The translations under genes and the position numbers were made by a program. 64,000 nt of DNA from Pseudomonas sp. FP2196 (lineage in GTDB: Bacteria; Pseudomonadota; Gammaproteobacteria; Pseudomonadales; Pseudomonadaceae): NCBI RefSeq assembly GCF_030687715.1, contig NZ_CP117445.1, positions 4,639,501 through 4,703,500 of the forward strand. The letters run 5' to 3'. Shown piece by piece: positions 1 to 8,107 of this stretch (position 1 is its first letter; every line of letters begins with the position of its first letter). The notes below the pieces were generated by a model. That model saw only the letters and a list, made by a program, of their open reading frames with translations, made no database searches and was not told the DNA's origin.

Positions 1-1
1 G

Positions 2-148
2 CTGCATTGGCAGGATGAAGGCTGGATTCGGCTGCGGGATATGCCATACCTGTTGAACGATCAGACTCAACGCAGGACTGCGGTTGTGAAGCCTTGGTGG
101 CGGAGGGTTATGCAAGTGTTTCAGTCTTTGAGGCATTCGATGAGTTAG
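2..148 (+). CDS. C-terminal end of an unidentified ORF (partial)
   Basis: An open frame enters from the left edge and ends at a TAG at 146-148, giving the last 48 residues of a protein. The tail is rich in Trp and Arg, and I do not recognise the family. Because it is cut by the window edge, it could be a genuine gene end or a chance open frame. It lies upstream of the AT-rich KAP NTPase gene on the same strand with about 110 bp between them, so it may belong to the same acquired segment. Confidence 0.35.
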   Translation: MHWQDEGWIRLRDMPYLLNDQTQRRTAVVKPWWRRVMQVFQSLRHSMS

Positions 149-261
149 AGATGAGCTTGTAGGATTACGCGAGATCATTCGCTATTTTCAGTAGGAATTT
201 TCGTAGACAACTGTCATGGCCAATCAGTATCGTCCGAGGGTTCTCAACCCTCGGCGATTGT

Positions 262-3200
262 ATGGAAACGGAAAAAAGCAACAGCGATTGGAGTGATCTG
301 GAAATCGAGGCAGCAGTTGATGCCTACCTCAGTATGTTGTCGCGCGAACAGAGTGGCCAAAAAGTCATTAAGACTGAAGAGAACCGTATCCTCCGCGATG
401 GCGCGTTGGCCGAACGCACCAAAGGATCAGTTGAATTCCGAATGCAGAACATCTCTACAGTTCTTGATGAGATGGGTCTGCCACGAATCGATGGCTATAA
501 ACCAGCCAAGAACGTTGGTACGAATGTTAAGAACAAGATTAGAGCGATACTGGATAAAAAAAACCTAGTTAATCTGGACACTTTTACCGAACACAAAAAC
601 GGCAAATGCGCCTGGGTATTCCAATATATTCCAGGTAGCTCATTTGAACGTAGGTGGCTTTCCTCACCAGAGCGCAATCAAACGATTCCTTGGGAAGTTT
701 CACGCTTTCAAGATTTAGTGCGAGAGGGCGATCTCGTATTTTTTTGGCAAGCCGATAAAAACGGTGGACTCCGTGGCTGGGGAGAAATCGAAAGTGGTGA
801 AGTGTTTGCAGTCGGAGATCGTAATAATGTTGGAAACTATCGAATCGGGGTTCGAGAGAGTTGCTGGCTAGATCCACTGATCCCGAGAAATGAAATTCTT
901 TCCTCCGGGATAATAAATAGAAGAGGAGACATACTTAACGGAGAGCCAACGTCTCCGCTAACTCCTGATGAAGCATCAAAATTTTCAACTTTTCTCCCCA
1001 CGCCCGAAAGACCAAATACTAAAAAATTAATAACACACACCCAACGGTTAAAAAACTTAAAAAACGCACCAGCAACAACCGACTTCACCACAAACAACAA
1101 CAAAGTAAAGCAAGTTCAAAATGAAGAAGCCCTTGAAGTTTTATTTCATAGTGATGACCCCTGGGCAATAGGATTAGAAGACAAAATCGGCGTATTAGAC
1201 GAAGCCAAAGCAATGGCCGCACTTGCTATTCGTTCAGAAGAACCCCCACTAGCTATAGGTATCTTAGGAAACTGGGGCACAGGCAAGTCTTTTTTTATGC
1301 GCTTAATTTACCAACAAATTGAAAAGCAATCTGCTGACACCGTACTTATACGCTTCAACGCTTGGCACTTTGTAGAAAACAATCTCTGGGCAAGCCTTGT
1401 CGACCACATATTCACAGAACTGGATCAGTGGGTGCGCAAAAAAGAAACAGCAGAAAAAAGAAAATACTCATCAGAACAACTATTTGAAAACCTCTCAACA
1501 GCACAAGAATTGGCGCTGGAAGCGGCCGAAGAACTAGTAAACTGCCGCAAAGCACAAGCTGTCGCCACTGAACGTTTGGCGAAGGCAGAACAAAACACTA
1601 AATTATTCTGGCATGCTGTAGCTCAAACACTAAAAAGCAAAGTAACCTGGAAAAAGATTCAGGCAGCGGCTGACTCCTTAGGCCTAGGGGAGCTTTTTAA
1701 TAATACGGAAAAATTAAAAGAGACAATTGACGGGCTGAACACTCAAACAGCCCGTACCAAAGCAATTAAAGAAGGCTTGCTCCAGCGCCTTGGCAGCTTG
1801 CCTGTTATTATATGTGGCTTGGCTATAATTTTGATTGCGCCTCCAGCAGTCTCAAAAATCTACATACTGCTCAGCAATATTTTTCAAACCGAAATGCAGT
1901 CTATCACCAAAGAGCTACTAACACTTAGCGCACCAATTCTTGGCATCACATCGGGAATTGCATGGTTAACTAACCGTGTTCGGAATGCTATTAATGAGAT
2001 AGCAAATTTCCGTACAACTTTGGAAGACGCCATAAATCATCAAACCACCGCGCGTTCAGAATCACTCTCTAAGCTATCAACTGATGTAGAGACAGCTCGA
2101 AATTTGCTGACAACCACCACAGAAAAGTTAGTAGAAGCCACGCGCGAGTTTGATGCTGGGACAGGACGTGGTCGGATGTTACGCTTTATCCGCCAGCGAG
2201 CGAACGATGGCCATTACGCTAGCCATTTGGGCCTCGTCGCAACTATACGCAAAGACTTCGAAGAGCTTTCTAGAGGTTTGAGAGCTGATCCCGAAGCAAC
2301 ACAAAATCGACATATTGATGAAAGCTTTAAAAAGAGAGTACTAGACCTATTAGACGATCCTAAAAACAATCTAAAAGAGACGGACAAAGCAAAGCTCGAA
2401 TCAATGCTAAACTCAATCTCAACCATTGAAACCCAATCATTCAAAAGAGTTGTTCTTTTTATTGACGATCTGGATCGCTGCCCACCTGAAAAGGTAGTTG
2501 AAGTGCTTCAAGCAGTACACTTATTACTAGGCTTTCCACTATTTATTGTTTTCGTAGCCGCGGATGTACGTTGGGTTAATCGCGCATTGACGAAGCACTA
2601 TCCCGACTTGCTCAACAATCCGCAAAACGAGAATACAAATAATGATAACGGGGCGACAGCCCATGATTATCTGGAAAAAATATTCCAGATCCCTTACTGG
2701 GTCAGACCAATGAGCGATGATGCAAGTTCAGCATTATTGGAGTCGCGAATTCGTAAGATCAGCAAAAGCACAACGCCTAACCCTTTCTCCGAGCCAGAAG
2801 AAAACACACCCCTCGAACAACATCAATCCATCGACGATATAAACCCAGCAATCGAAGAAGTCGACACTAGCGCAGTAAACAACGACCTAGAAGACTTCGA
2901 TTATCGTGCAAGCAGACTCAGCTTTAGTGAGGCAGAACGAGATTTCCTCAGCCAACTGGCACCATTTTCCGGAAATTCGCCTCGTAGAGTCCTGCGCTTC
3001 GTCAACACTTATCGTATTATAAAAATAAGCTTATCAGATGAAGAAAACGAATCACTAGAACAAAGGTATTTTCGAGAGCTTCTTTTACAATTGACCATAA
3101 ATACAGGAGCGCCAGAAGCGTTTGGCGATTGGTCAAGCTTTTTGCAGCAACATGCCGACGCTCCAGACATGAGCACTCTACTTGAAAAAATGCGACAGCA

Positions 3201-3339
3201 GACATGGTACAACCAGCCTTCTGTAAACAGAGTATTACAGGGTGCTGTACATGCTTACCTAAATACCAAGACTTCTGGAAATGTACGAGATGCAGTAGAA
3301 GCTTCAAAACTTGTGAAACGATATAGTTTTATAGGATAA
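262..3339 (+). CDS. KAP family P-loop NTPase with PUA/EVE-like N-terminal region
   Basis: A 1025-residue multidomain protein. Residues ~1-100 resemble the small helical domain found at the front of some HNH or modification-dependent restriction enzymes (W-x-D-x-E-I start, GS-x-EFRMQNIS core). Residues ~105-205 have the look of an EVE/PUA-like beta-barrel (AWVFQY, GDLVFFWQ, GWGEI). A KAP NTPase follows: Walker A GNWGTGKS at 336-343 and Walker B VVLFIDDLDRC ending near 740. Two hydrophobic segments (~513-537 and ~552-570) sit inside the NTPase, as in KAP proteins, flanked by likely coiled coils. KAP NTPases are membrane-associated and include the phage-exclusion protein PifA. The gene is AT-rich with AAA/AAT-heavy codons, unlike its neighbours, which suggests transfer. 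A role as a modified-DNA-sensing anti-phage effector is inference. The ATG at 262 has no strong ribosome site. Confidence 0.85.
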   Translation: METEKSNSDWSDLEIEAAVDAYLSMLSREQSGQKVIKTEENRILRDGALAERTKGSVEFRMQNISTVLDEMGLPRIDGYKPAKNVGTNVKNKIRAILDKKNLVNLDTFTEHKNGKCAWVFQYIPGSSFERRWLSSPERNQTIPWEVSRFQDLVREGDLVFFWQADKNGGLRGWGEIESGEVFAVGDRNNVGNYRIGVRESCWLDPLIPRNEILSSGIINRRGDILNGEPTSPLTPDEASKFSTFLPTPERPNTKKLITHTQRLKNLKNAPATTDFTTNNNKVKQVQNEEALEVLFHSDDPWAIGLEDKIGVLDEAKAMAALAIRSEEPPLAIGILGNWGTGKSFFMRLIYQQIEKQSADTVLIRFNAWHFVENNLWASLVDHIFTELDQWVRKKETAEKRKYSSEQLFENLSTAQELALEAAEELVNCRKAQAVATERLAKAEQNTKLFWHAVAQTLKSKVTWKKIQAAADSLGLGELFNNTEKLKETIDGLNTQTARTKAIKEGLLQRLGSLPVIICGLAIILIAPPAVSKIYILLSNIFQTEMQSITKELLTLSAPILGITSGIAWLTNRVRNAINEIANFRTTLEDAINHQTTARSESLSKLSTDVETARNLLTTTTEKLVEATREFDAGTGRGRMLRFIRQRANDGHYASHLGLVATIRKDFEELSRGLRADPEATQNRHIDESFKKRVLDLLDDPKNNLKETDKAKLESMLNSISTIETQSFKRVVLFIDDLDRCPPEKVVEVLQAVHLLLGFPLFIVFVAADVRWVNRALTKHYPDLLNNPQNENTNNDNGATAHDYLEKIFQIPYWVRPMSDDASSALLESRIRKISKSTTPNPFSEPEENTPLEQHQSIDDINPAIEEVDTSAVNNDLEDFDYRASRLSFSEAERDFLSQLAPFSGNSPRRVLRFVNTYRIIKISLSDEENESLEQRYFRELLLQLTINTGAPEAFGDWSSFLQQHADAPDMSTLLEKMRQQTWYNQPSVNRVLQGAVHAYLNTKTSGNVRDAVEASKLVKRYSFIG

Positions 3340-3408
3340 AACTACCCCCAACTACTTTTAATCATCTACTAAGATTGATGATAAACACCTTATTAGAAGC
3401 AAAACTCA

Positions 3409-4395
3409 ATGAAATTCGATCTCGCCTATTGCCTAGGCCTCGACGACAAGTTGTCGATCTATGACGTTCGCGATCTCAATTTCGATGAGACGGTGGCGTT
3501 CGATTCCGCCAAGGAACACTTCCAGTGCCCAAACGATGCCTGTCGTTCAGCGTTCGATGCCTCCAACGAGTTGGGCACGTTCAACGCCAAGAATGTGAAT
3601 TACGTGCGCACGCCGCACTTCAAGAATCTGCCGACTACCCAGCATGTCGCGGGCTGCCCGTACGTGAGTTTGAAGGCATCTGCATCGGGTGTTGAGACGG
3701 CGGACGGTGAGACTGATGACGGTCGTGAGGAGCATTTCCCGTCGGAGCTGTTGCTTACGCGGCGTGAGTATGTCCGCAAGCCTGCCGCGCCTGCGGTGGC
3801 GGCGGATGTGTTGCGCGATGATCCGGTGCGGGTGGCGGTGGCCAGTGGTAAAGAGTCAGCGAGTCGTGAATCGGCGCCGGACAAGACCAGTGTGTTTGCG
3901 CATCCGGTGGAGTGTTTCGTGTCGAACTTCGCCGACAAGGAGTTGCTCAAGCGGATGCCGTTGAAGGTCGGCGAGCATACGGCGCCTTACAGTTCGTTCT
4001 TCAAGAAGATTGAGTATCTGACGGACAACAAGGGACTGATTTACTGGGGGCGGATCAAGAAGATCGAGGACTTCCACAGTGCCAGTTTTCGTATCGATTT
4101 CGAGGACAAGGTCTGGTTCAAGAAGCCCGAGGACAGCAAGAAGAAGCCTTATCCAGTCAGTGTTTATCTGAACAAGAAGTTGATCGACAACTACCGCAAG
4201 CGCAAGGCGTTTCTGGAGGAGATCAAGCACGCTGCTGATAGCGACAAAGCGTTGTTCTGTTTCTTCTATGGCGTGACGCCGGAGTTGAAGCAGGTGCCGG
4301 GCAAGAAGAACCCCGAAAAGCCTTTCGAGGTCTTCAATGCCGATATCGAGAACCTGGATCACTTCATTATTCGTGAGGCGCCGGGTCTGGAGTGA
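3409..4395 (+). CDS. hypothetical protein with CoiA-like zinc-ribbon N-terminus
   Basis: A 328-residue soluble protein with no signal peptide and no family I can name firmly. Near the N-terminus Cys40-x4-Cys45 is followed by His70, His79 and Cys83 in a PHF...H-x3-C arrangement. This resembles the Cys/His cluster seen in CoiA-type and related nuclease-associated domains and suggests zinc binding. Residues ~110-160 are low-complexity, and the C-terminal half (~165-325) is Lys- and aromatic-rich. It starts 69 bp after the KAP NTPase on the same strand, but GC content returns to the chromosomal level here. It may therefore be core genome next to an island rather than a functional partner. It converges with the next gene with only 3 bp between the stops. 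Confidence 0.7.
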   Translation: MKFDLAYCLGLDDKLSIYDVRDLNFDETVAFDSAKEHFQCPNDACRSAFDASNELGTFNAKNVNYVRTPHFKNLPTTQHVAGCPYVSLKASASGVETADGETDDGREEHFPSELLLTRREYVRKPAAPAVAADVLRDDPVRVAVASGKESASRESAPDKTSVFAHPVECFVSNFADKELLKRMPLKVGEHTAPYSSFFKKIEYLTDNKGLIYWGRIKKIEDFHSASFRIDFEDKVWFKKPEDSKKKPYPVSVYLNKKLIDNYRKRKAFLEEIKHAADSDKALFCFFYGVTPELKQVPGKKNPEKPFEVFNADIENLDHFIIREAPGLE

Positions 4396-4398
4396 TGG

Positions 4399-5595
4399 TT
4401 AGCCCTGGGGCAGTTGCAGTTTGACGGCGCCGGGGTGTTGTTTAACTAGCGAGTACGGCAGGATCGACCAGTCGGGTGAATCGCAGGCGCGCTCTACGCG
4501 GGCGAAGTACGCTCCGATGTACAAACCCTTTTCAGTGAAGTGCCAGTTGGAATAGCTCCAGTTGTCTTCACTGGTGAAGTCGCAACTGTCTTCATCACCT
4601 TCCGCCGGTTTCTTCATTTCATCCGGGTACAACGCGGTGAGTTGTTTGACCAGCCACGGCTTGAATACTTCGCGCTGGTACTTTGAGCGCGCCGCGTCTT
4701 CGGCCTCGGTCAAGGGCTGGTCATCGCCTCTGTAGCGATCAGCGTGAAGGATTGGCTGCCCCTCGCCCACCCACAGCACATCTTCAAGCGACAGCGGGTG
4801 ACCGGTTTTCACATCGATGTTAAGTGGGGAGTCGCCGAAGTCCGGGTGTGCGCCACCGCAGTCATAGCTGGTGGAAATGTTCAGGCTGATCACACTGGGC
4901 GAGATAAACGTCGGGGTGACGTCCTGGAGGAATTCGGCATAGCCGCGACCGCGCAACTGGCAACCGTAGTAACTGATGGCCTCGTCCCACAAGCGCCCGA
5001 GCAACTGTTGGTTAACCCGTTGAAGATCTTCTTTGGGCAGTCCGGACTCGATGCTGAACATGGTCATCTTGGTATCAGGCTCTTCCCACCATTGCAGGGT
5101 GTAGCCCATGAAGTCCTGCTTTTTACCGGGTTTGAGTTTCAGGCCCTGAAGCCGCAGGTATTCATAAGGCTCGCTCTTGGGCAACTTGGCGATGTACGGC
5201 AATGTATTAGCCGGGACTGCGGGAAGTGGCGTATCGGTGACTAGTACGGGCAGTTTTTTGCCTTTCGGGTTTTGCCATTCACCCTTCCAGCCGCCATCAA
5301 TCTGTTGCAGTTTGAGGGTCGGTAATGGCTTGTCCGGGTCCATTCGATCGCTGCCCTCTGTGAGCACGAGGACGTCATTTTTCAGCGTGCCGTTGAGCTC
5401 CAGATCGCGATGAAATTTTTCATAGAAGTAGCGACCGGTGACTTGCTCCGGATCACTGGTATCGACTTCAAATACGATCGGCATTTTGCCCAACGTGCCG
5501 GTGAATACCAGTCGATTATCTTCGGCGTGCGCGGTGGATAGCAGTGAGAACAGCACAGCAGCGTATGGCGCTAGGCGCAATAGTCCCTTGAGCAT
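4399..5595 (-). CDS. secreted protein with DUF3298/RsiV-like C-terminal region
   Basis: A 398-residue protein beginning with a cleavable signal peptide (hydrophobic stretch to LLSTAHA, cleavage near residue 24), so probably periplasmic. The C-terminal part contains a stretch (SLNISTSYDCGGAHP, then DVKTGHPLSLEDV) typical of the DUF3298 domain found in RsiV and PdaC-like proteins. The N-terminal ~110 residues look like a beta-rich domain of unknown role. It is a single-gene unit, convergent with the zinc-ribbon protein and separated by ~100 bp from the TauE-type permease. No enzymatic activity can be assigned. Confidence 0.7.
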   Translation of the reverse strand: MLKGLLRLAPYAAVLFSLLSTAHAEDNRLVFTGTLGKMPIVFEVDTSDPEQVTGRYFYEKFHRDLELNGTLKNDVLVLTEGSDRMDPDKPLPTLKLQQIDGGWKGEWQNPKGKKLPVLVTDTPLPAVPANTLPYIAKLPKSEPYEYLRLQGLKLKPGKKQDFMGYTLQWWEEPDTKMTMFSIESGLPKEDLQRVNQQLLGRLWDEAISYYGCQLRGRGYAEFLQDVTPTFISPSVISLNISTSYDCGGAHPDFGDSPLNIDVKTGHPLSLEDVLWVGEGQPILHADRYRGDDQPLTEAEDAARSKYQREVFKPWLVKQLTALYPDEMKKPAEGDEDSCDFTSEDNWSYSNWHFTEKGLYIGAYFARVERACDSPDWSILPYSLVKQHPGAVKLQLPQG

Positions 5596-5696
5596 TGATC
5601 GATCCTTGAAAGAGGCGGTGGCGGCGCCGAAGTAAGATCGGCGCTGGTAAATTAAGGGGTTGGATTATGGCGGTGTTGCCTGTAGGAATCGAGACA

Positions 5697-6512
5697 CTAC
5701 TTCATCGCCATCGCCGTCAGAACGATGACCAACAACCCGATATACACCCACGCATGCACCCGATCCGGTATCCGCCCAATCCACGGCGTGGCCAATCGAA
5801 TCCCCAACAACGACCCCACTGTCAGCAGCACAAACCCCAGCAAATCCACATACCCGATAAACCACGCCCCCAGATTCGTTTCGCTAAACCCGGCCAACGC
5901 CATGTACGTCAGCGTCCCGGCCAATGCCACCGGCACACTCAGCGGATTAGCCATGGAGGTGGCCTGGGACATGCTCAGTCCACAGCGGCGCAACAGCGGC
6001 ACGGTCATGACGCTTCCTCCTACACCAAGGAAGGTGGCGATGGCGCCAATGCCTACACCGCCGGCGGAAGTTTCCGTACTGCCGAGTCGGCGCGGGATGA
6101 CGTCTGTGGCGTGTGTGAGAAACCCGCGGCGCAGCAGACAGTCGATGATGGTCACGCCGAGGTAGGCGATGAAGGCATAACGGATCACTTCGCCGCTGAC
6201 CCACACGGCCGCTGTCGCGCCAATGATCGCGCCCACCGCAATGAACCCGCCCAACGGCCATAGGTAATGCCGGATGAGATTACCCGCGCGCCGATGTTTA
6301 TCCGTGGCAATGAGTGCATTGACGATCATCACGCAGGTCGAGGTGGCGACGGCGATGTGCATGGCCGATTGATTGATGGGGTCGTCGGCGCCGTGGCTGG
6401 CGGTGAGCATGCGGTAGAGCAGCGGCACGACGACGAAGCCGCCGCCGAAACCAAAGAGCACGGCGGTGACGCCGGTGAGGCAGCCGAAGAGTGTCAGCAG
6501 GAGGTAGAACAT
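5697..6512 (-). CDS. TauE/SafE family sulfite or organo-anion exporter
   Basis: A 271-residue polytopic membrane protein of the TauE/SafE (DUF81) family, with about eight hydrophobic segments. It has the family's two repeated glycine-rich blocks: FGFGGGFVVVPLL near residue 25 and GVGGSVMTVPLL near residue 165. Members export sulfite, sulfoacetate or related small anions, or act as uncharacterised permeases. The substrate cannot be read from sequence. It is divergently transcribed from an AraC-type regulator with ~110 bp between the starts, so the regulator may control it. Confidence 0.88.
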   Translation of the reverse strand: MFYLLLTLFGCLTGVTAVLFGFGGGFVVVPLLYRMLTASHGADDPINQSAMHIAVATSTCVMIVNALIATDKHRRAGNLIRHYLWPLGGFIAVGAIIGATAAVWVSGEVIRYAFIAYLGVTIIDCLLRRGFLTHATDVIPRRLGSTETSAGGVGIGAIATFLGVGGSVMTVPLLRRCGLSMSQATSMANPLSVPVALAGTLTYMALAGFSETNLGAWFIGYVDLLGFVLLTVGSLLGIRLATPWIGRIPDRVHAWVYIGLLVIVLTAMAMK

Positions 6513-6624
6513 GGCGCGTCGTCCGGTGGTGGAAAGCGTTCGACGATAGAGCGGCGCGACTTGGCCTGCTTCAGCACATCAGCCAATAATGTTTGCGTTT
6601 ACGCCAATCGCTGGGTGCCGCTCG

Positions 6625-7392
6625 ATGCGCAATGTTTCGATCAATCTGCTGGATGACACGCCACGCCCGGTGGTGGCGATCGGTACCGATTATTCCCACG
6701 GTCATCTGCTGCCATTTCATACGCACCGACGGGCACAGTTGCTGTACGGCGCGACCGGGGTGATGCAGGTTCGTACTCATGACGGCAACTGGGTGGTGCC
6801 ACCGCAACGGGCTGTATGGATTCCGCCGGGGGTGGCGCATGAAGTGTTGATGCTGGGGGTGAGCACCCGTAGTTTGTACATCGAGCCGGGAACAGTGGAT
6901 TTGGGGCCGCACTGCCAGGTGATCCGTGTCTCGCCGTTGATGCGCCACTTGTTGATGGACGCGGTGGAAGCGCCACTGACCTACGACCTCGACGGACGGG
7001 ACGGCGCGTTGATCGACCTGTTGCTGCATGAACTCGTGCGTAGTGCTCCGCTGCCCTTGCATATTCCACTGCCGTCTGACGGAAAGCTCCTCGCGTTGTG
7101 TCAGAACTTTCTGCATCAGCCGAACGCACACCAGTCGCCACAGCACTGGGCCGACCAGTTACACATAAGCTTGCGCACATTCAACAGACTGTTTCGTCAG
7201 CAAACCGGATTGAGCTTCAGCCAATGGCGCCAGCAGGCTTGCGTGGTGTTGGCGCTATCGCGGTTGGCGGCGGGTGAAGCGGTGACGCGGATCGCTCTGG
7301 ATTTCGGTTACGAGAGCCCGGCGGCGTTCTCGACGATGTTCCGGCGCATCCTCGGTCAGGCACCGTCCGTCTGGTTGGAGGCGGCGAATTAG
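6625..7392 (+). CDS. AraC family transcriptional regulator with cupin sensor
   Basis: The N-terminal half is a cupin-like sensor domain (HGHLLPFHTHRRAQLLYG around residues 25-45, AVWIPPGVAHEV near 70). The C-terminal ~100 residues carry two AraC-type helix-turn-helix motifs (TFNRLFRQQTGLSFSQW, then RIALDFGYESPAAFSTMFRR). I chose the ATG at 6625 (MRNVSINLL, 255 residues), because the 12 codons from the upstream ATG at 6589 do not look like AraC sequence. It is divergent from the TauE/SafE permease, its most likely target. Confidence 0.88.
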   Translation: MRNVSINLLDDTPRPVVAIGTDYSHGHLLPFHTHRRAQLLYGATGVMQVRTHDGNWVVPPQRAVWIPPGVAHEVLMLGVSTRSLYIEPGTVDLGPHCQVIRVSPLMRHLLMDAVEAPLTYDLDGRDGALIDLLLHELVRSAPLPLHIPLPSDGKLLALCQNFLHQPNAHQSPQHWADQLHISLRTFNRLFRQQTGLSFSQWRQQACVVLALSRLAAGEAVTRIALDFGYESPAAFSTMFRRILGQAPSVWLEAAN

Positions 7393-7431
7393 GGCAAATC
7401 AAAAAATGCGTTTGATCCCGGCCGAAAACAA

Positions 7432-7447
7432 CTGTACAAAAACACAG
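7432..7447. promoter_or_regulatory. LexA-like SOS box
   Basis: The sequence CTGTACAAAAACACAG fits the gamma-proteobacterial LexA operator pattern CTG-N10-CAG, with CTGT and ACAG half-sites and an A-rich centre. It lies ~40 bp upstream of the small HTH gene start at 7486, a suitable place for repression. The match is seen directly; regulation by LexA is inferred. Confidence 0.6.
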
Positions 7448-7485
7448 TACATTTTCAATCAGCACTCTTGAGCCCGGAGCACACC

Positions 7486-7803
7486 ATGGCCTCTCTTGCG
7501 ATGAACCACATCCTCGAACGCATTGCCCTTTTCCAGTTCACCCCGACACACTGCGTGCAGGCCCGAGCGATGCTGGGCTGGAGCGTGGAACAGCTGTCAC
7601 GGGAAGCGGAAGTTTCGGTTGAAGACATTCAGCGCTTTGAAGCGCAGCAGGACGTGGCGGATGCGGCGCGACTGGCGCTGGCGTATCGATTTGAGTCGCG
7701 GGGGTTGGTGTTCTTTCCGGGGTTTGCGCCGGGGCGGAGTGCGAGTTTGAACGGGGTGCCTGCGGAATCAGTGGGGCGTGGGGATTATGCGATGGCGGAG
7801 TAA
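7486..7803 (+). CDS. small helix-turn-helix (XRE-like) protein
   Basis: A protein of 105 residues from the ATG at 7486, which has GGAG eight bases upstream; an in-frame TTG at 7468 would add six residues. The central part (ARAMLGWSVEQLSREAEVS, then VEDIQRFEAQ) reads as a Cro/C1-type helix-turn-helix, followed by a short beta-like segment (GLVFFPGF) seen in small stand-alone XRE regulators. It lies just behind a LexA-like box, with a second small HTH gene 9 bp downstream, probably in one transcript. Its function is unknown beyond probable DNA binding. Confidence 0.75.
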   Translation: MASLAMNHILERIALFQFTPTHCVQARAMLGWSVEQLSREAEVSVEDIQRFEAQQDVADAARLALAYRFESRGLVFFPGFAPGRSASLNGVPAESVGRGDYAMAE

Positions 7804-7812
7804 GGACAAAAC

Positions 7813-8082
7813 ATGAGTGAAATCGAAGAAAGTGCAGGCAACGTCTATCAAGACCTAGATCTTGCGAATGCCGATGAAATGCAGATGAAGTCCAACTGCG
7901 TAGCGAAACTGGCTTCACTCATTGAGCACGCTGATATAGGCGAATCTGAGGCGGCAAACAGACTTGGATTACCGCTGAAGAATCTTCAGAGCATCATTCG
8001 TGGGCAATTCCGAGATGAACCGAACGACACGATTGCGAGTTATCTAGCGAAGATCTCCGAGGTGACCGGTTCGCCCTCCTAA
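7813..8082 (+). CDS. XRE/HTH_37-type protein, orphan antitoxin-like
   Basis: An 89-residue protein matching the layout of the small XRE (HTH_37) family that usually serves as the antitoxin of RelE/HigB-type modules: an N-terminal VYQDLDLANADEMQ segment, then a helix-turn-helix (ESEAANRLGLPLKNLQSIIRG). AAGGA precedes the ATG. No RelE-like toxin gene lies on either side; upstream is another HTH gene and downstream a convergent hydrolase. It is either an orphan antitoxin or a stand-alone regulator. Confidence 0.75.
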   Translation: MSEIEESAGNVYQDLDLANADEMQMKSNCVAKLASLIEHADIGESEAANRLGLPLKNLQSIIRGQFRDEPNDTIASYLAKISEVTGSPS

Positions 8083-8107
8083 AAAGGAACGAACCGGATG
8101 CAAAACA

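Noticed and set aside
7813..8082. Complete toxin-antitoxin module
   Set aside because: The upstream gene is itself HTH-like and no RelE/HigB-type toxin lies nearby on either strand.
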